64,000 bases of DNA, taken from Myxococcus stipitatus. GTDB lineage: Bacteria; Myxococcota; Myxococcia; Myxococcales; Myxococcaceae. The stretch is taken from assembly GCF_037414475.1 (NCBI RefSeq), contig NZ_CP147913.1, positions 6,012,001 through 6,076,000 of the forward strand. The letters run 5' to 3'. Positions within the stretch are counted from its first letter, which is position 1. Each line of letters begins with the position of its first letter. The notes under the pieces were generated by a model. It worked only from the letters and a program-made list of their open reading frames with translations. It was not told where the DNA came from and made no database searches. The position numbers and the translations under genes are program-made. This document shows, one piece after another, positions 8,496 to 15,696 of the stretch.

Positions 8496-9638
8496 TCAAC
8501 GTTTGCGGCGCCGTCCCATGAAGCTGGCGAAGCGCTCGGCGAAGCGGGCCACCGCCAGCCCGACGACATCCAGCATCCACCGCTGGAAGCGCGAGCGCGT
8601 GCAGTGCTCCTGGAGGACGCTCCGGGAGAGGGTGATGTGTCTGTCCAGCCAGCTGACGGCCTGCGCGGCGACGCGCGGCTCCTGCACCTCCACCAGCGTC
8701 TCCAGATTCACGAGCGAGAGCGGGTCCAGGTTGAAGCTGCCCACCAGCAGCGTCCGCCCGTCCACCACCGCTGCCTTGGCGTGCAGGGTGGAGTCCGTCC
8801 ACTCGTGGATGTTCACCCCCGCGTGGAGGAACGTGTTGTACAGCCGCATCGTCGCGGCGCGGGCGAACACCACGTCGCTTCGGCCCGCGAGCAGGAGCGA
8901 CACCTTCACGCCCCGGCGCGCCGCGCGGGTGAGCGCCTTCACGAAGCTGTTGTCCGGCAGGAAGTAGGCGTGTGCGAGCGTCACCGTGTGCTTCGCGCCG
9001 TCGATGGCCGCCAGGTAGCGCTTGCGCAGCCGGTGGCCGCCGCTGAAGCCGGACAGGAGCAGGCTCACCGCGCCGGACTTCAGCTCCGCCGCGCCCGCCG
9101 TGAGCTTTTCGCCCAACTGCCGGCAGATGTCGCCTCGCAGCTCCACCGCCAGGTCCGCCCACCCGGGCACGTCGCCTTTCGCCGCGTAGGCATCCCCGAT
9201 GTTGATGCCGCCCAGGAACGCCACCGTGTCATCGACGAGGAGAATCTTGCGGTGGTTGCGCCACGCGCGGCCCAGGCACAGCGACGTGAGCGGGTTGTAG
9301 ACGCGCACCTTCACGCCCGCGGCCCGCAGCGTCTGGGTGAGCCGTGTGCTGTGGCCGATGCTGCCCCAGCCATCCACCACCACCTTCACCGACACGCCTC
9401 GCTTCGCCGCGGCCACCAGGGCGTCCATGAAGCGCGCGCCCACACCCTCGCTCTCGAAGGTGTAGACCTCCAGGTGGATGCGCTCCCGGGCGAAGGAGAT
9501 GGCCTCCAGCATCCGGGGGAACGCCTCCGTGCCGCCATTGAGCAGCGCGCAGTCCTCCGTCTCCCTCGGCCGGTTCAGGGCCTGTGAGGCGACGGCGGGC
9601 ACGGGCTGCAACGGAGACGGGACGGCATCGGCGCGCAT
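8496..9638 (-). CDS. phospholipase D / cardiolipin synthase-like protein
   Basis: A 380-residue protein with two complete HKD motifs: HRKILLVDD near residue 130 and HAKAAVVDG near residue 285. It belongs to the phosphatidyltransferase/phospholipase D superfamily. Bacterial members of this size usually make cardiolipin from two phosphatidylglycerols. No N-terminal membrane segments are seen, unlike ClsA, which favours a ClsB-like soluble or peripheral enzyme. The C-terminus is strongly basic (RRRKR). Monocistronic or followed by the Ppx gene. Confidence 0.8.
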   Translation of the reverse strand: MRADAVPSPLQPVPAVASQALNRPRETEDCALLNGGTEAFPRMLEAISFARERIHLEVYTFESEGVGARFMDALVAAAKRGVSVKVVVDGWGSIGHSTRLTQTLRAAGVKVRVYNPLTSLCLGRAWRNHRKILLVDDTVAFLGGINIGDAYAAKGDVPGWADLAVELRGDICRQLGEKLTAGAAELKSGAVSLLLSGFSGGHRLRKRYLAAIDGAKHTVTLAHAYFLPDNSFVKALTRAARRGVKVSLLLAGRSDVVFARAATMRLYNTFLHAGVNIHEWTDSTLHAKAAVVDGRTLLVGSFNLDPLSLVNLETLVEVQEPRVAAQAVSWLDRHITLSRSVLQEHCTRSRFQRWMLDVVGLAVARFAERFASFMGRRRKR

Positions 9639-9718
9639 GGCCCGCCCACCCTACAACTCTCCCGGGAGGAGCGGGACACGCCCAGGGTGCCTGTGCATGC
9701 GCTCACCGCGCCGCGCCT

Positions 9719-9934
9719 TCACCCATCGTGCTTGCGTGCACCCTTGCCCTTGCCTTTGTGCCGGCACTCGTCGCCATCCCAGTACTGGCTCGGGTGACAG
9801 TCCTTGCTGCTGCCCTTGGACTTCTTCGACTTGGACGGACGCCTGTCGTGGTCGTGGTCGTGGACGTTGCGGTGGACGATACAGCCCCCGAGTGAGCAGA
9901 GGGCGAGGAGGGGGACGAGCAGGCGAAGGGGCAT
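9719..9934 (-). CDS. small lipoprotein, His/Asp and Lys/Ser rich
   Basis: A 71-residue protein with a lipoprotein signal peptide (MPLRLLVPLLALCSLGGC; lipid Cys at residue 18). The mature part is short and highly charged: an HDHDHD patch, then Lys/Ser runs, a possible Cys pair around DCHPSQYWDGDEC and a KGKGKG tail. The HD repeats could bind metal; that is inference. Divergent from the kinase gene at 10051. Small size limits certainty. Confidence 0.6.
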   Translation of the reverse strand: MPLRLLVPLLALCSLGGCIVHRNVHDHDHDRRPSKSKKSKGSSKDCHPSQYWDGDECRHKGKGKGARKHDG

Positions 9935-10014
9935 GATTGATGGCGCGGGGGGAAGTCGGAGTCAGTGTACCTGGAGTCCGGACCCGCGGGTGGCGGCGGT
10001 GGCCACGTGAGACG

Positions 10015-10043
10015 TCGACGGTGCGTGTCCAGTTCTGTAGCCT
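10015..10043 (+). promoter_or_regulatory. promoter of the Ser/Thr kinase gene
   Basis: TCGACG (10015-10020), a 17-base spacer and TAGCCT (10038-10043). Transcription would start at or near 10051, which is the GTG of the kinase gene, so the message is probably leaderless. Confidence 0.45.
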
Positions 10044-10050
10044 CTGGCCC

Positions 10051-11139
10051 GTGCCTTCCGCAGAGAAAGCCGTCCGTCATCGCAAGATTGGCGCGTATCG
10101 AGTGCTCGGGGAGTTGGGCCGAGGTGGCATGGCCGTCGTGTATCGCGGCCTCCACGAGATGATTCAGCGCGAGGTGGCCATCAAGGAATTGCTGCCGGAG
10201 GGCAAGCGAGACAAGGAGACGATGTCTCGCTTCCGGCGCGAGTCGCTCGCGCTGGCCGCGTTCCGTCACCAGAACATCGTCACGCTCTATGACCTGGTGG
10301 AGAAGAACGACAGCCTGTTCATGGTGATGGAGCTGGTGGACGGGCCCACGCTGCACACGCTCATCCGCGAGGGGCCGCTGCCGCCGGACGTCACGGGGGT
10401 CATCGCCGCGCGCATCGCCAGCGCGCTGGACCACGCGCACTTCCGCCACATCATCCACCGCGACTTGAAGCCGGCCAACGTCATGCTCACCAAGTCCGGT
10501 GACGTGAAGCTGATGGACTTCGGCATCGCCAAGGACGTGGGCCTGGAGGCGCTCACGCAGGCGGGCATGGCGGTGGGCACGCCCTCGTACATGTCTCCGG
10601 AGCAGGTGACGGGGGCGCCGTTGGATGGCCGCACCGACATCTTCTCGTTGGGGGTGCTGCTCTACGAGGCCCTCTCCGGCGCGCGCCCCTTCCACGGCAA
10701 GACGGCGGGCGAGGTGTTCGCGAAGATTCGCGACGGCAAGTACACGCCGCTCAACAAGGTGGCGCCCAACGTGCCCGCGCCGCTGGTGCGCATCATCCAG
10801 CGCGCCATGGAGGTGAAGCCCGAGGACCGCTTCCCGGACGCCGCCGCCATGCGCCGCGAGCTGGACGTCTTCCTGGCCCAGGAGGTCCCCATGTCCCATG
10901 CGGGGCTGCTGGTGGCCTTCCTGCGCCACCGCCAGAAGCTGACGGAGACGGAGGCGCAGCAACTGCTCAGGCCCCAGGAGCTGGACGCCGTGGCGGACGT
11001 CTTCGACACCTCGCGCTCCCGTTCGGGTGGGATGCTCAAGTGGGCGCTGACCGCGCTGATTCTGGCGTCCGCGGCCGGAACCGGCCTTTACTTCACCCAG
11101 GCGCAGTGGGCGCCATTCGTGCAACAGCTCACCCGCTGA
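10051..11139 (+). CDS. membrane-anchored Ser/Thr protein kinase
   Basis: A 362-residue eukaryotic-type kinase. Gly-rich loop GRGGMA, VAIKE lysine, HRDLKPANV catalytic loop, DFGIAK and SPEQ activation segment are all intact, so it should be active. A single C-terminal membrane segment (WALTALILASAAGTGLYF) is followed by only a few residues, anchoring the kinase on the cytoplasmic face with no sensor outside. The longer frame from 9937 would include promoter sequence, hence the GTG start at 10051. The small membrane protein at 11158 follows after 18 bases and is probably co-transcribed. Confidence 0.85.
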   Translation: MPSAEKAVRHRKIGAYRVLGELGRGGMAVVYRGLHEMIQREVAIKELLPEGKRDKETMSRFRRESLALAAFRHQNIVTLYDLVEKNDSLFMVMELVDGPTLHTLIREGPLPPDVTGVIAARIASALDHAHFRHIIHRDLKPANVMLTKSGDVKLMDFGIAKDVGLEALTQAGMAVGTPSYMSPEQVTGAPLDGRTDIFSLGVLLYEALSGARPFHGKTAGEVFAKIRDGKYTPLNKVAPNVPAPLVRIIQRAMEVKPEDRFPDAAAMRRELDVFLAQEVPMSHAGLLVAFLRHRQKLTETEAQQLLRPQELDAVADVFDTSRSRSGGMLKWALTALILASAAGTGLYFTQAQWAPFVQQLTR

Positions 11140-11157
11140 GGCGGGAGGAGGCAGTCC

Positions 11158-11352
11158 ATGGGCCGCATCGTCACCTTCGTGCTGGGCTTCGGCGTGCTTG
11201 TCGCGGGGGCTTGGTACGTCCTCCAGCGTCCGGCGAAGACGGACCCCGAGGCGGCCGCCGCGCGGCGCCTGGAGAACGTCCACAAGGCCGCGGACCGGCT
11301 GGAGTCGGACCTCAACAAGAAGGCCGACGCGATTTTCGACAAGGTGGAGTGA
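11158..11352 (+). CDS. small membrane protein downstream of the kinase
   Basis: A 64-residue protein with one N-terminal membrane segment (IVTFVLGFGVLVAGAWYVL) followed by a charged helical tail with regularly spaced Leu/Ala and Lys/Glu that could form a coiled coil. The Shine-Dalgarno GGGAGGAGG ends 6 bases before the ATG. It lies 18 bases after the kinase stop, so it may be a partner or substrate of that kinase (inference from position only). Confidence 0.7.
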   Translation: MGRIVTFVLGFGVLVAGAWYVLQRPAKTDPEAAAARRLENVHKAADRLESDLNKKADAIFDKVE

Positions 11353-11394
11353 GACGAGCACCGGGGGCGGCGCTCGTCGCCCCGGCCGGCGTGG

Positions 11395-11751
11395 CTACTT
11401 CTTCTCGTGCGTGACGGTGACGATGGTGCCGATGCCACCGCGCACGAACCAGTCGCCCACCACCGTGAGCTTGCGCGGCTGGATGGCCTTGATGATGTCG
11501 TCGGCGATGGTGTTGGTGACCTTCTCGTGGAAGGCCCCCTCGTTGCGGTACGCCCACAGGTAGAGCTTCAGGCTCTTCAGCTCGATGCAGGACTGGTCCG
11601 GGACGTAGGTGATCTTGAACCGGGCGAAGTCCGGCTGACCGGTGAGCGGGCAGAGGCAGGTGAACTCGGGGCAGTCGAACGCGATTTCGTAGTCGCGGTC
11701 CGCCGCCGGGTTGGGGAAGGTCTGGAGTTCCTTGGTGGGCTGCGAAGGCAT
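11395..11751 (-). CDS. queF: NADPH-dependent 7-cyano-7-deazaguanine reductase QueF (type I)
   Basis: A 118-residue unimodular QueF. It reduces preQ0 to preQ1 with two NADPH in the queuosine pathway. The signature [16 protein letters not shown] holds the nucleophilic Cys and the following Asp, and the substrate-binding Glu is in [12 protein letters not shown] 11751 is chosen because the alternative ATG at 11787 lies inside the -35 element of a good promoter. It is convergent with the kinase operon and divergent from the histidine kinase. A diverged QueA-like gene lies 6 kb away; other queuosine genes are not in the window. Confidence 0.92.
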   Translation of the reverse strand: MPSQPTKELQTFPNPAADRDYEIAFDCPEFTCLCPLTGQPDFARFKITYVPDQSCIELKSLKLYLWAYRNEGAFHEKVTNTIADDIIKAIQPRKLTVVGDWFVRGGIGTIVTVTHEKK

Positions 11752-11759
11752 GGCGGTGT

Positions 11760-11787
11760 CGTCTAGCACACCGGGGCTGGGTGTCAT
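11760..11787 (-). promoter_or_regulatory. promoter of queF
   Basis: Read on the minus strand: ATGACA (11787-11782), 16 bases, TAGACG (11765-11760), then 8 bases to the queF ATG. The fit is good and implies an almost leaderless transcript. Confidence 0.5.
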
Positions 11788-11888
11788 CCACGACGTGGCG
11801 CCAAGCCCGCACGGATGCCCAGGGACGGTTCTGTCGGCCCCTCAACGCGGCGGTCGTCCACCACTGGCGAATGCGGGGGGCGGGCCGG

Positions 11889-11915
11889 TTGAGCCCGTGG
11901 AGCGGGGTCCATAAT
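11889..11915 (+). promoter_or_regulatory. possible promoter of the histidine kinase gene
   Basis: TTGAGC (11889-11894), 15-base spacer, CATAAT (11910-11915). The -10 is good, the spacer short. Transcription would begin near 11922, leaving a leader of about 35 bases. Confidence 0.35.
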
Positions 11916-11958
11916 CGCCGCTCGCGGCCACGCGGCCCCCGCCACCTCTCCCGAGCAC

Positions 11959-13878
11959 ATGACGCTTCCCCCTGACGTCGAAGAAGCCCTCTCGTGCCTT
12001 CCTCAAGCGCTGGCGCGTGTCGGGCCCGACCTGTGTGTCCAATGGTTCGAGCCGGGCTTCGCCACGAAGACCGGCATGGCGTTGCGCGTGGGCGCAAGCC
12101 TCCTGGACGTGCTGGAGCAGGGCCGCAGCCTGGACGCGGTGGAGCTGGCCATCCGGGAGGGGCGCGGCCACACCGGGCACGTCATCACCCGCGCGCTGCA
12201 CCAGGTCCGGGTGCAGGTGAAGCCCGGACGGGAGGAGGAGGCGCCGGGGGCGTGGCTGGTGGTGGAGTCCTCGGGGGTGGACGACGAGGGGGCCTTCTCG
12301 TTGGCGGTGCGGGAGATTGCCCGGGCGGTGGGCGAGACGCTGGAGGTGGACAGCGTCTGCGCGGCGGCGGTGGTGGCGCTGGTGCGCTGCGCCCAGGTGC
12401 GGCGCGCGGAGGTCTATCTGTGCGAGGAGGAGGGCGCGGAGCTGCGCCGCGCGGCCGTCTCGGACCTGGCGGGAGGAGAGGCCTCGGAGGACCCCTTCGC
12501 CCCGGAGGATGATCCCTTCCGGCAGGCGCTGGCCTTGCGGCAGGCGCAGCTGGGCATCCAGCGGGGGTATGGGGACTCGTTGGGCTCCATCTTCGCGGCG
12601 GTGCCGCTGTGCGCGCCTCGGCGGACGGTGGGGTTGCTCCTGCTCTACAAGGAACAGGGCTCGTCCTTCTCCGCGCGGGAGCTGGAGCTGTGGACGGCGG
12701 CGGCCAACCAGCTGGCGGTGGCGGTGGAGAACGCGCGGCTCCTGCGGGAGGCGAAGGCGGCGCTCCAGGTGCGCGAGGAGTTCATGTCCATCGCCAGCCA
12801 CGAGCTGAAGACGCCGCTCACGCCGCTGAAGCTGGGGCTGTACACCATGGAGCGCAGGCTCTCCACGGGGCAGCCGTTGGAGCTGGCCACGGTGCTCAAG
12901 TCCAAGCGGCAGGTGGACCGGCTGGCGGGCCTGGTGGATGGCCTGCTGGATGCGTCGCGGCTGGACGCCGGAAAGCTGGCGTTGGAGCTGGCGCCGCTGG
13001 AGGTGGGGCAGTTGGTGGCGGAGGTGGTGGACCACTTCCGCGCGGCCTTCGAGCGGCCCTTCTCGGTGGACGTCCCGCGCGAGCGCGTCTGGGTGCGCGG
13101 AGACCGGGACAGGCTGGAGCAGGTGCTGGTGAACCTGCTGGAGAACGCGCACAAGTACAGCCCGCCGGGGGAGCCCATCGCGGTGACGGTGGAGCGGCTG
13201 GTGGGCGAGGCGCGCATCCACGTCCAGGACCATGGCATCGGCATTCCAGGCGCGGACCAGTCCCAGGTGTTCCAGCGCTTCTACCGGGCGCGCAACGTGT
13301 CGCACCGCAACTTCGGCGGGTTGGGGCTGGGGCTATTCATCAGCCACTCCATCGCGAGGCTGCATGGGGGCTCGCTCACGCTGGCGAGCGCGGAGGGGCA
13401 CGGGAGCACCTTCTCCGTGAGCCTGCCGCGCATGCCGCCGCACGAGGTGAAGCGGCTGCCCCGGCGGGTGCTGCTGCTGGACGAGGACGCCGCGCAGGAG
13501 GCCCTGGCGGAAAGGGTGTTGTGCGCGGAGGGCTTCGACGTGCTGACCTCGAGGGCGGGCGCGGAGGCGCTGCGCCGTGCCACGCACCTGCCGGTGGACC
13601 TCATCGTGCTGTCCACCTCGTTGACGCATGGGCCCGCGGGGCTGTTCCTGGAGACGTTCGCCACGCTGCCGCGCGCCCGGCCGGTGCCCATCCTCCTGGC
13701 GGGGGACTCCCGGCCCTGGTGGGCGCAGGAGGGCACGTCGCTGTGCTCGCGGCCGTATGTCGCCGATGAGCTGGTGTCGCGCGTGCGCAACGTGCTGATG
13801 CAGGAGCGGCGCAGGAGCGCGGGTGTCACCCCCGTCCCCGGAGAGGGCTCTGCGGTGGGGCTGCTGCCTCGCGTGTGA
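11959..13878 (+). CDS. GAF-domain histidine kinase with degenerate receiver
   Basis: A 639-residue soluble sensor kinase. Order: PAS-like region (~1-95), GAF (~100-260), HisKA with phospho-acceptor His281 in SHELKTPLTP, HATPase (N box NLLENAHKYS, G1 DHGIGIPG, G2 GGLGLGLFIS), then a receiver-like domain from ~500 to 620. The receiver keeps the acidic LLLDEDAA start, but Ser552 stands where the phospho-Asp should be (DLIVLSTS), and the conserved Lys is not present (CSRPY). It is probably a non-phosphorylatable output or protein-interaction domain. No membrane segment, so the signal is cytoplasmic. No cognate regulator is adjacent. Confidence 0.9.
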   Translation: MTLPPDVEEALSCLPQALARVGPDLCVQWFEPGFATKTGMALRVGASLLDVLEQGRSLDAVELAIREGRGHTGHVITRALHQVRVQVKPGREEEAPGAWLVVESSGVDDEGAFSLAVREIARAVGETLEVDSVCAAAVVALVRCAQVRRAEVYLCEEEGAELRRAAVSDLAGGEASEDPFAPEDDPFRQALALRQAQLGIQRGYGDSLGSIFAAVPLCAPRRTVGLLLLYKEQGSSFSARELELWTAAANQLAVAVENARLLREAKAALQVREEFMSIASHELKTPLTPLKLGLYTMERRLSTGQPLELATVLKSKRQVDRLAGLVDGLLDASRLDAGKLALELAPLEVGQLVAEVVDHFRAAFERPFSVDVPRERVWVRGDRDRLEQVLVNLLENAHKYSPPGEPIAVTVERLVGEARIHVQDHGIGIPGADQSQVFQRFYRARNVSHRNFGGLGLGLFISHSIARLHGGSLTLASAEGHGSTFSVSLPRMPPHEVKRLPRRVLLLDEDAAQEALAERVLCAEGFDVLTSRAGAEALRRATHLPVDLIVLSTSLTHGPAGLFLETFATLPRARPVPILLAGDSRPWWAQEGTSLCSRPYVADELVSRVRNVLMQERRRSAGVTPVPGEGSAVGLLPRV

Positions 13879-13896
13879 GGGGGGCGGCGGGTCCGC

Positions 13897-14646
13897 TCAG
13901 GCGGTCTGCGAGAGGACCCGGAAGTCCACGGGCTTGATGCCCGTGCGCTCCAGGACCTCGCGCACCCGGGGGTTGAGGAAGGTGGCCAGCTCCACCTCGC
14001 GCTGCGCGGCGTAGCTGCTCTTGAGGGTCTCCGGGCGGTGGCCCGGGTGGCACATCAGCTCGATGATGCCTTCTGCCGGCAGCGTCACCAGCTCCGCCTC
14101 CAACCGGTCCAGCGTCCAGTACGGCTCCGCGCCCGTGTCGCCCAGGAAGTGCGTGTTGGTGGCCACGCCCTTCGTCTTCAGCGTGTGGCGCATGATGGAG
14201 TCGACCGAGCGCACCGGGAGCTTCGCCTCCGCCGCCACGCGCGCCAGCCCCTCCAGCACCTCGGCGTGGAGGTGGAGGTGGCGGTGGACATCCACGTGGG
14301 TGGCGACGTGTCCCGTCAGCTCCGTGAAGCGCGCGAGCTGGGCGCGCGTCTCCGCCTCCACCACGTCGGCGGGGAGGCTCGCGGCGCGAGGCTCCGTGAG
14401 GTTGCCGTCCGCGCCGAGCAGCTCCTTCGGAAAGTCACGCCACAGCGGGGCGCCCCGGCACAGGTTCAGATGCAGCCCCAGGGACAACCCCGAGGCCTCG
14501 CGGGCCGCGGCCTGGGCGTGGGGCATGTTGACCATGAGGGTGGCCGAGGAGACGACCCCCTCGCGCATGGTCTGGAGGATGCCTCGGTCGACGGCGGGGT
14601 CGATGCCCAGGTCATCGGCGTTGATGATGAGGACGCGTGTGCCCAT
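13897..14646 (-). CDS. YdjC/ChbG-family carbohydrate deacetylase
   Basis: A 249-residue TIM-barrel deacetylase. Metal-binding and catalytic motifs are visible in order: NADDLG (residues ~9-14), GLHLNLCRG, HVDVHRHLHLH and MCHPGH. ChbG removes one acetyl group from chitooligosaccharides; the substrate here is unknown. The ATG at 14646 is 15 bases after the stop of the esterase lipoprotein gene (14662-15687) on the same strand, so the two form an operon and may act on related acylated material. Confidence 0.85.
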   Translation of the reverse strand: MGTRVLIINADDLGIDPAVDRGILQTMREGVVSSATLMVNMPHAQAAAREASGLSLGLHLNLCRGAPLWRDFPKELLGADGNLTEPRAASLPADVVEAETRAQLARFTELTGHVATHVDVHRHLHLHAEVLEGLARVAAEAKLPVRSVDSIMRHTLKTKGVATNTHFLGDTGAEPYWTLDRLEAELVTLPAEGIIELMCHPGHRPETLKSSYAAQREVELATFLNPRVREVLERTGIKPVDFRVLSQTA

Positions 14647-14661
14647 GGGATTTGCTCCGGG

Positions 14662-15687
14662 TCAGGGTCGGGGCCGGGTTTGGAAGAAGCGCCACGCCTC
14701 GAGCGTGGCATTCAAGTCGTGGGTCGGGTTGCCGTAGGGGACAGGACTCCCTGGCCACGTGTGTCCGCCACCCCGCACGGTGCACAGTGACGCGGTGGCG
14801 TTCTCCGGCGAACACTCGGTGAAGGCGGCGCAGGTGGCGTCACCTCGCTGGTACGTCCGCGTGGCCACCTGGCGACAGCCGTTGTGCTCGGCCCAGCCCT
14901 TCACGGAGGTCTCCGCGGAGGGGTAGGGGCGGCCGAACGGGATGTTGCTTCCTCCCGCGTAGCGGATGACGGAGTCGTCCGTGCCGTGGATGTGCAGCAC
15001 GGGCACCGCGCGGGATGGAGCGCACGGGCCCGAGGTCGCCATGCCGGACACGGGGGCGATGGCGGCGAAGCGGCCCGCGCGCTCGCAGGCCAGCCGGTAG
15101 TTGAAGAAGCCGCCGTTGGAGAAGCCCGTGGCGAATGTGCGCCGAGGGTCCACGCACACGTGGGTATCCAGGTCCGCGAGCAGCGCGTCCACGAAGCCCA
15201 CGTCGTCGACGTTCGCAATCTGGGCCCGGCCACAGCAGGCCCCCGCGTTCCACCCTCGGGTGTTGTCGCGAGGGGCGGCGGTGCCTCCGGAAATCTCCGC
15301 GTCGCTCAGGCCTCGCGGGTACACGGCGAGGAAGCCCTCGGTGTCGGCGAGGGTCGACAGGCCCGTCTGGACCTCGAGCTGCTCCGGGTTGGAGCCGTAG
15401 CCATGGAAGGCCACCACGATGGGCGTGGGCCGTGTGGCGTCGTAGTGGGGCGGGACGCGGACGCGGTAGGTGCGTGCCCGGCCGTCGTGGGTGACTGTCC
15501 ACTCGTGGGTGCCTGGGCCTGCCGGGAGCCCCGCGCAGGACGAGCGCTCCGGGACGGTGGGCTCCTCACTGGAGGAGGGGCCCGTGGGAGTGTCCGGGTC
15601 CTCCCCGGGCCGGGCCGAGGGGGCCGAGGTGCAAGCCGCCGCCCCCAGGACGAAGACCGAGAGGAGGAGAGAGGGCCCAGGACGCAT
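14662..15687 (-). CDS. secreted PHB depolymerase / feruloyl esterase-like lipoprotein
   Basis: A 341-residue alpha/beta hydrolase with a lipoprotein signal (lipid Cys in GAAACTSA, residue 19) and a Pro/Ser/Glu linker. Nucleophile GFSNG, acid in HGTDDS and His in GGGHTWPG form the triad; VVAFHGYGSN gives the oxyanion region. This is the LpqC/esterase-PHB depolymerase family, whose members cleave polyhydroxybutyrate or ferulate/acetyl esters on plant polysaccharides. Several Cys pairs fit an exported protein. First gene of a two-gene operon with the YdjC-type deacetylase. Confidence 0.85.
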   Translation of the reverse strand: MRPGPSLLLSVFVLGAAACTSAPSARPGEDPDTPTGPSSSEEPTVPERSSCAGLPAGPGTHEWTVTHDGRARTYRVRVPPHYDATRPTPIVVAFHGYGSNPEQLEVQTGLSTLADTEGFLAVYPRGLSDAEISGGTAAPRDNTRGWNAGACCGRAQIANVDDVGFVDALLADLDTHVCVDPRRTFATGFSNGGFFNYRLACERAGRFAAIAPVSGMATSGPCAPSRAVPVLHIHGTDDSVIRYAGGSNIPFGRPYPSAETSVKGWAEHNGCRQVATRTYQRGDATCAAFTECSPENATASLCTVRGGGHTWPGSPVPYGNPTHDLNATLEAWRFFQTRPRP

Positions 15688-15696
15688 GGGGGGAAG

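Noticed and set aside
9937-10050. Longer N-terminus for the Ser/Thr kinase
   Set aside because: It would translate through a good promoter, and the added residues are not kinase-like.
11842-13305. 487-codon minus-strand frame
   Set aside because: Antisense shadow of the histidine kinase gene.
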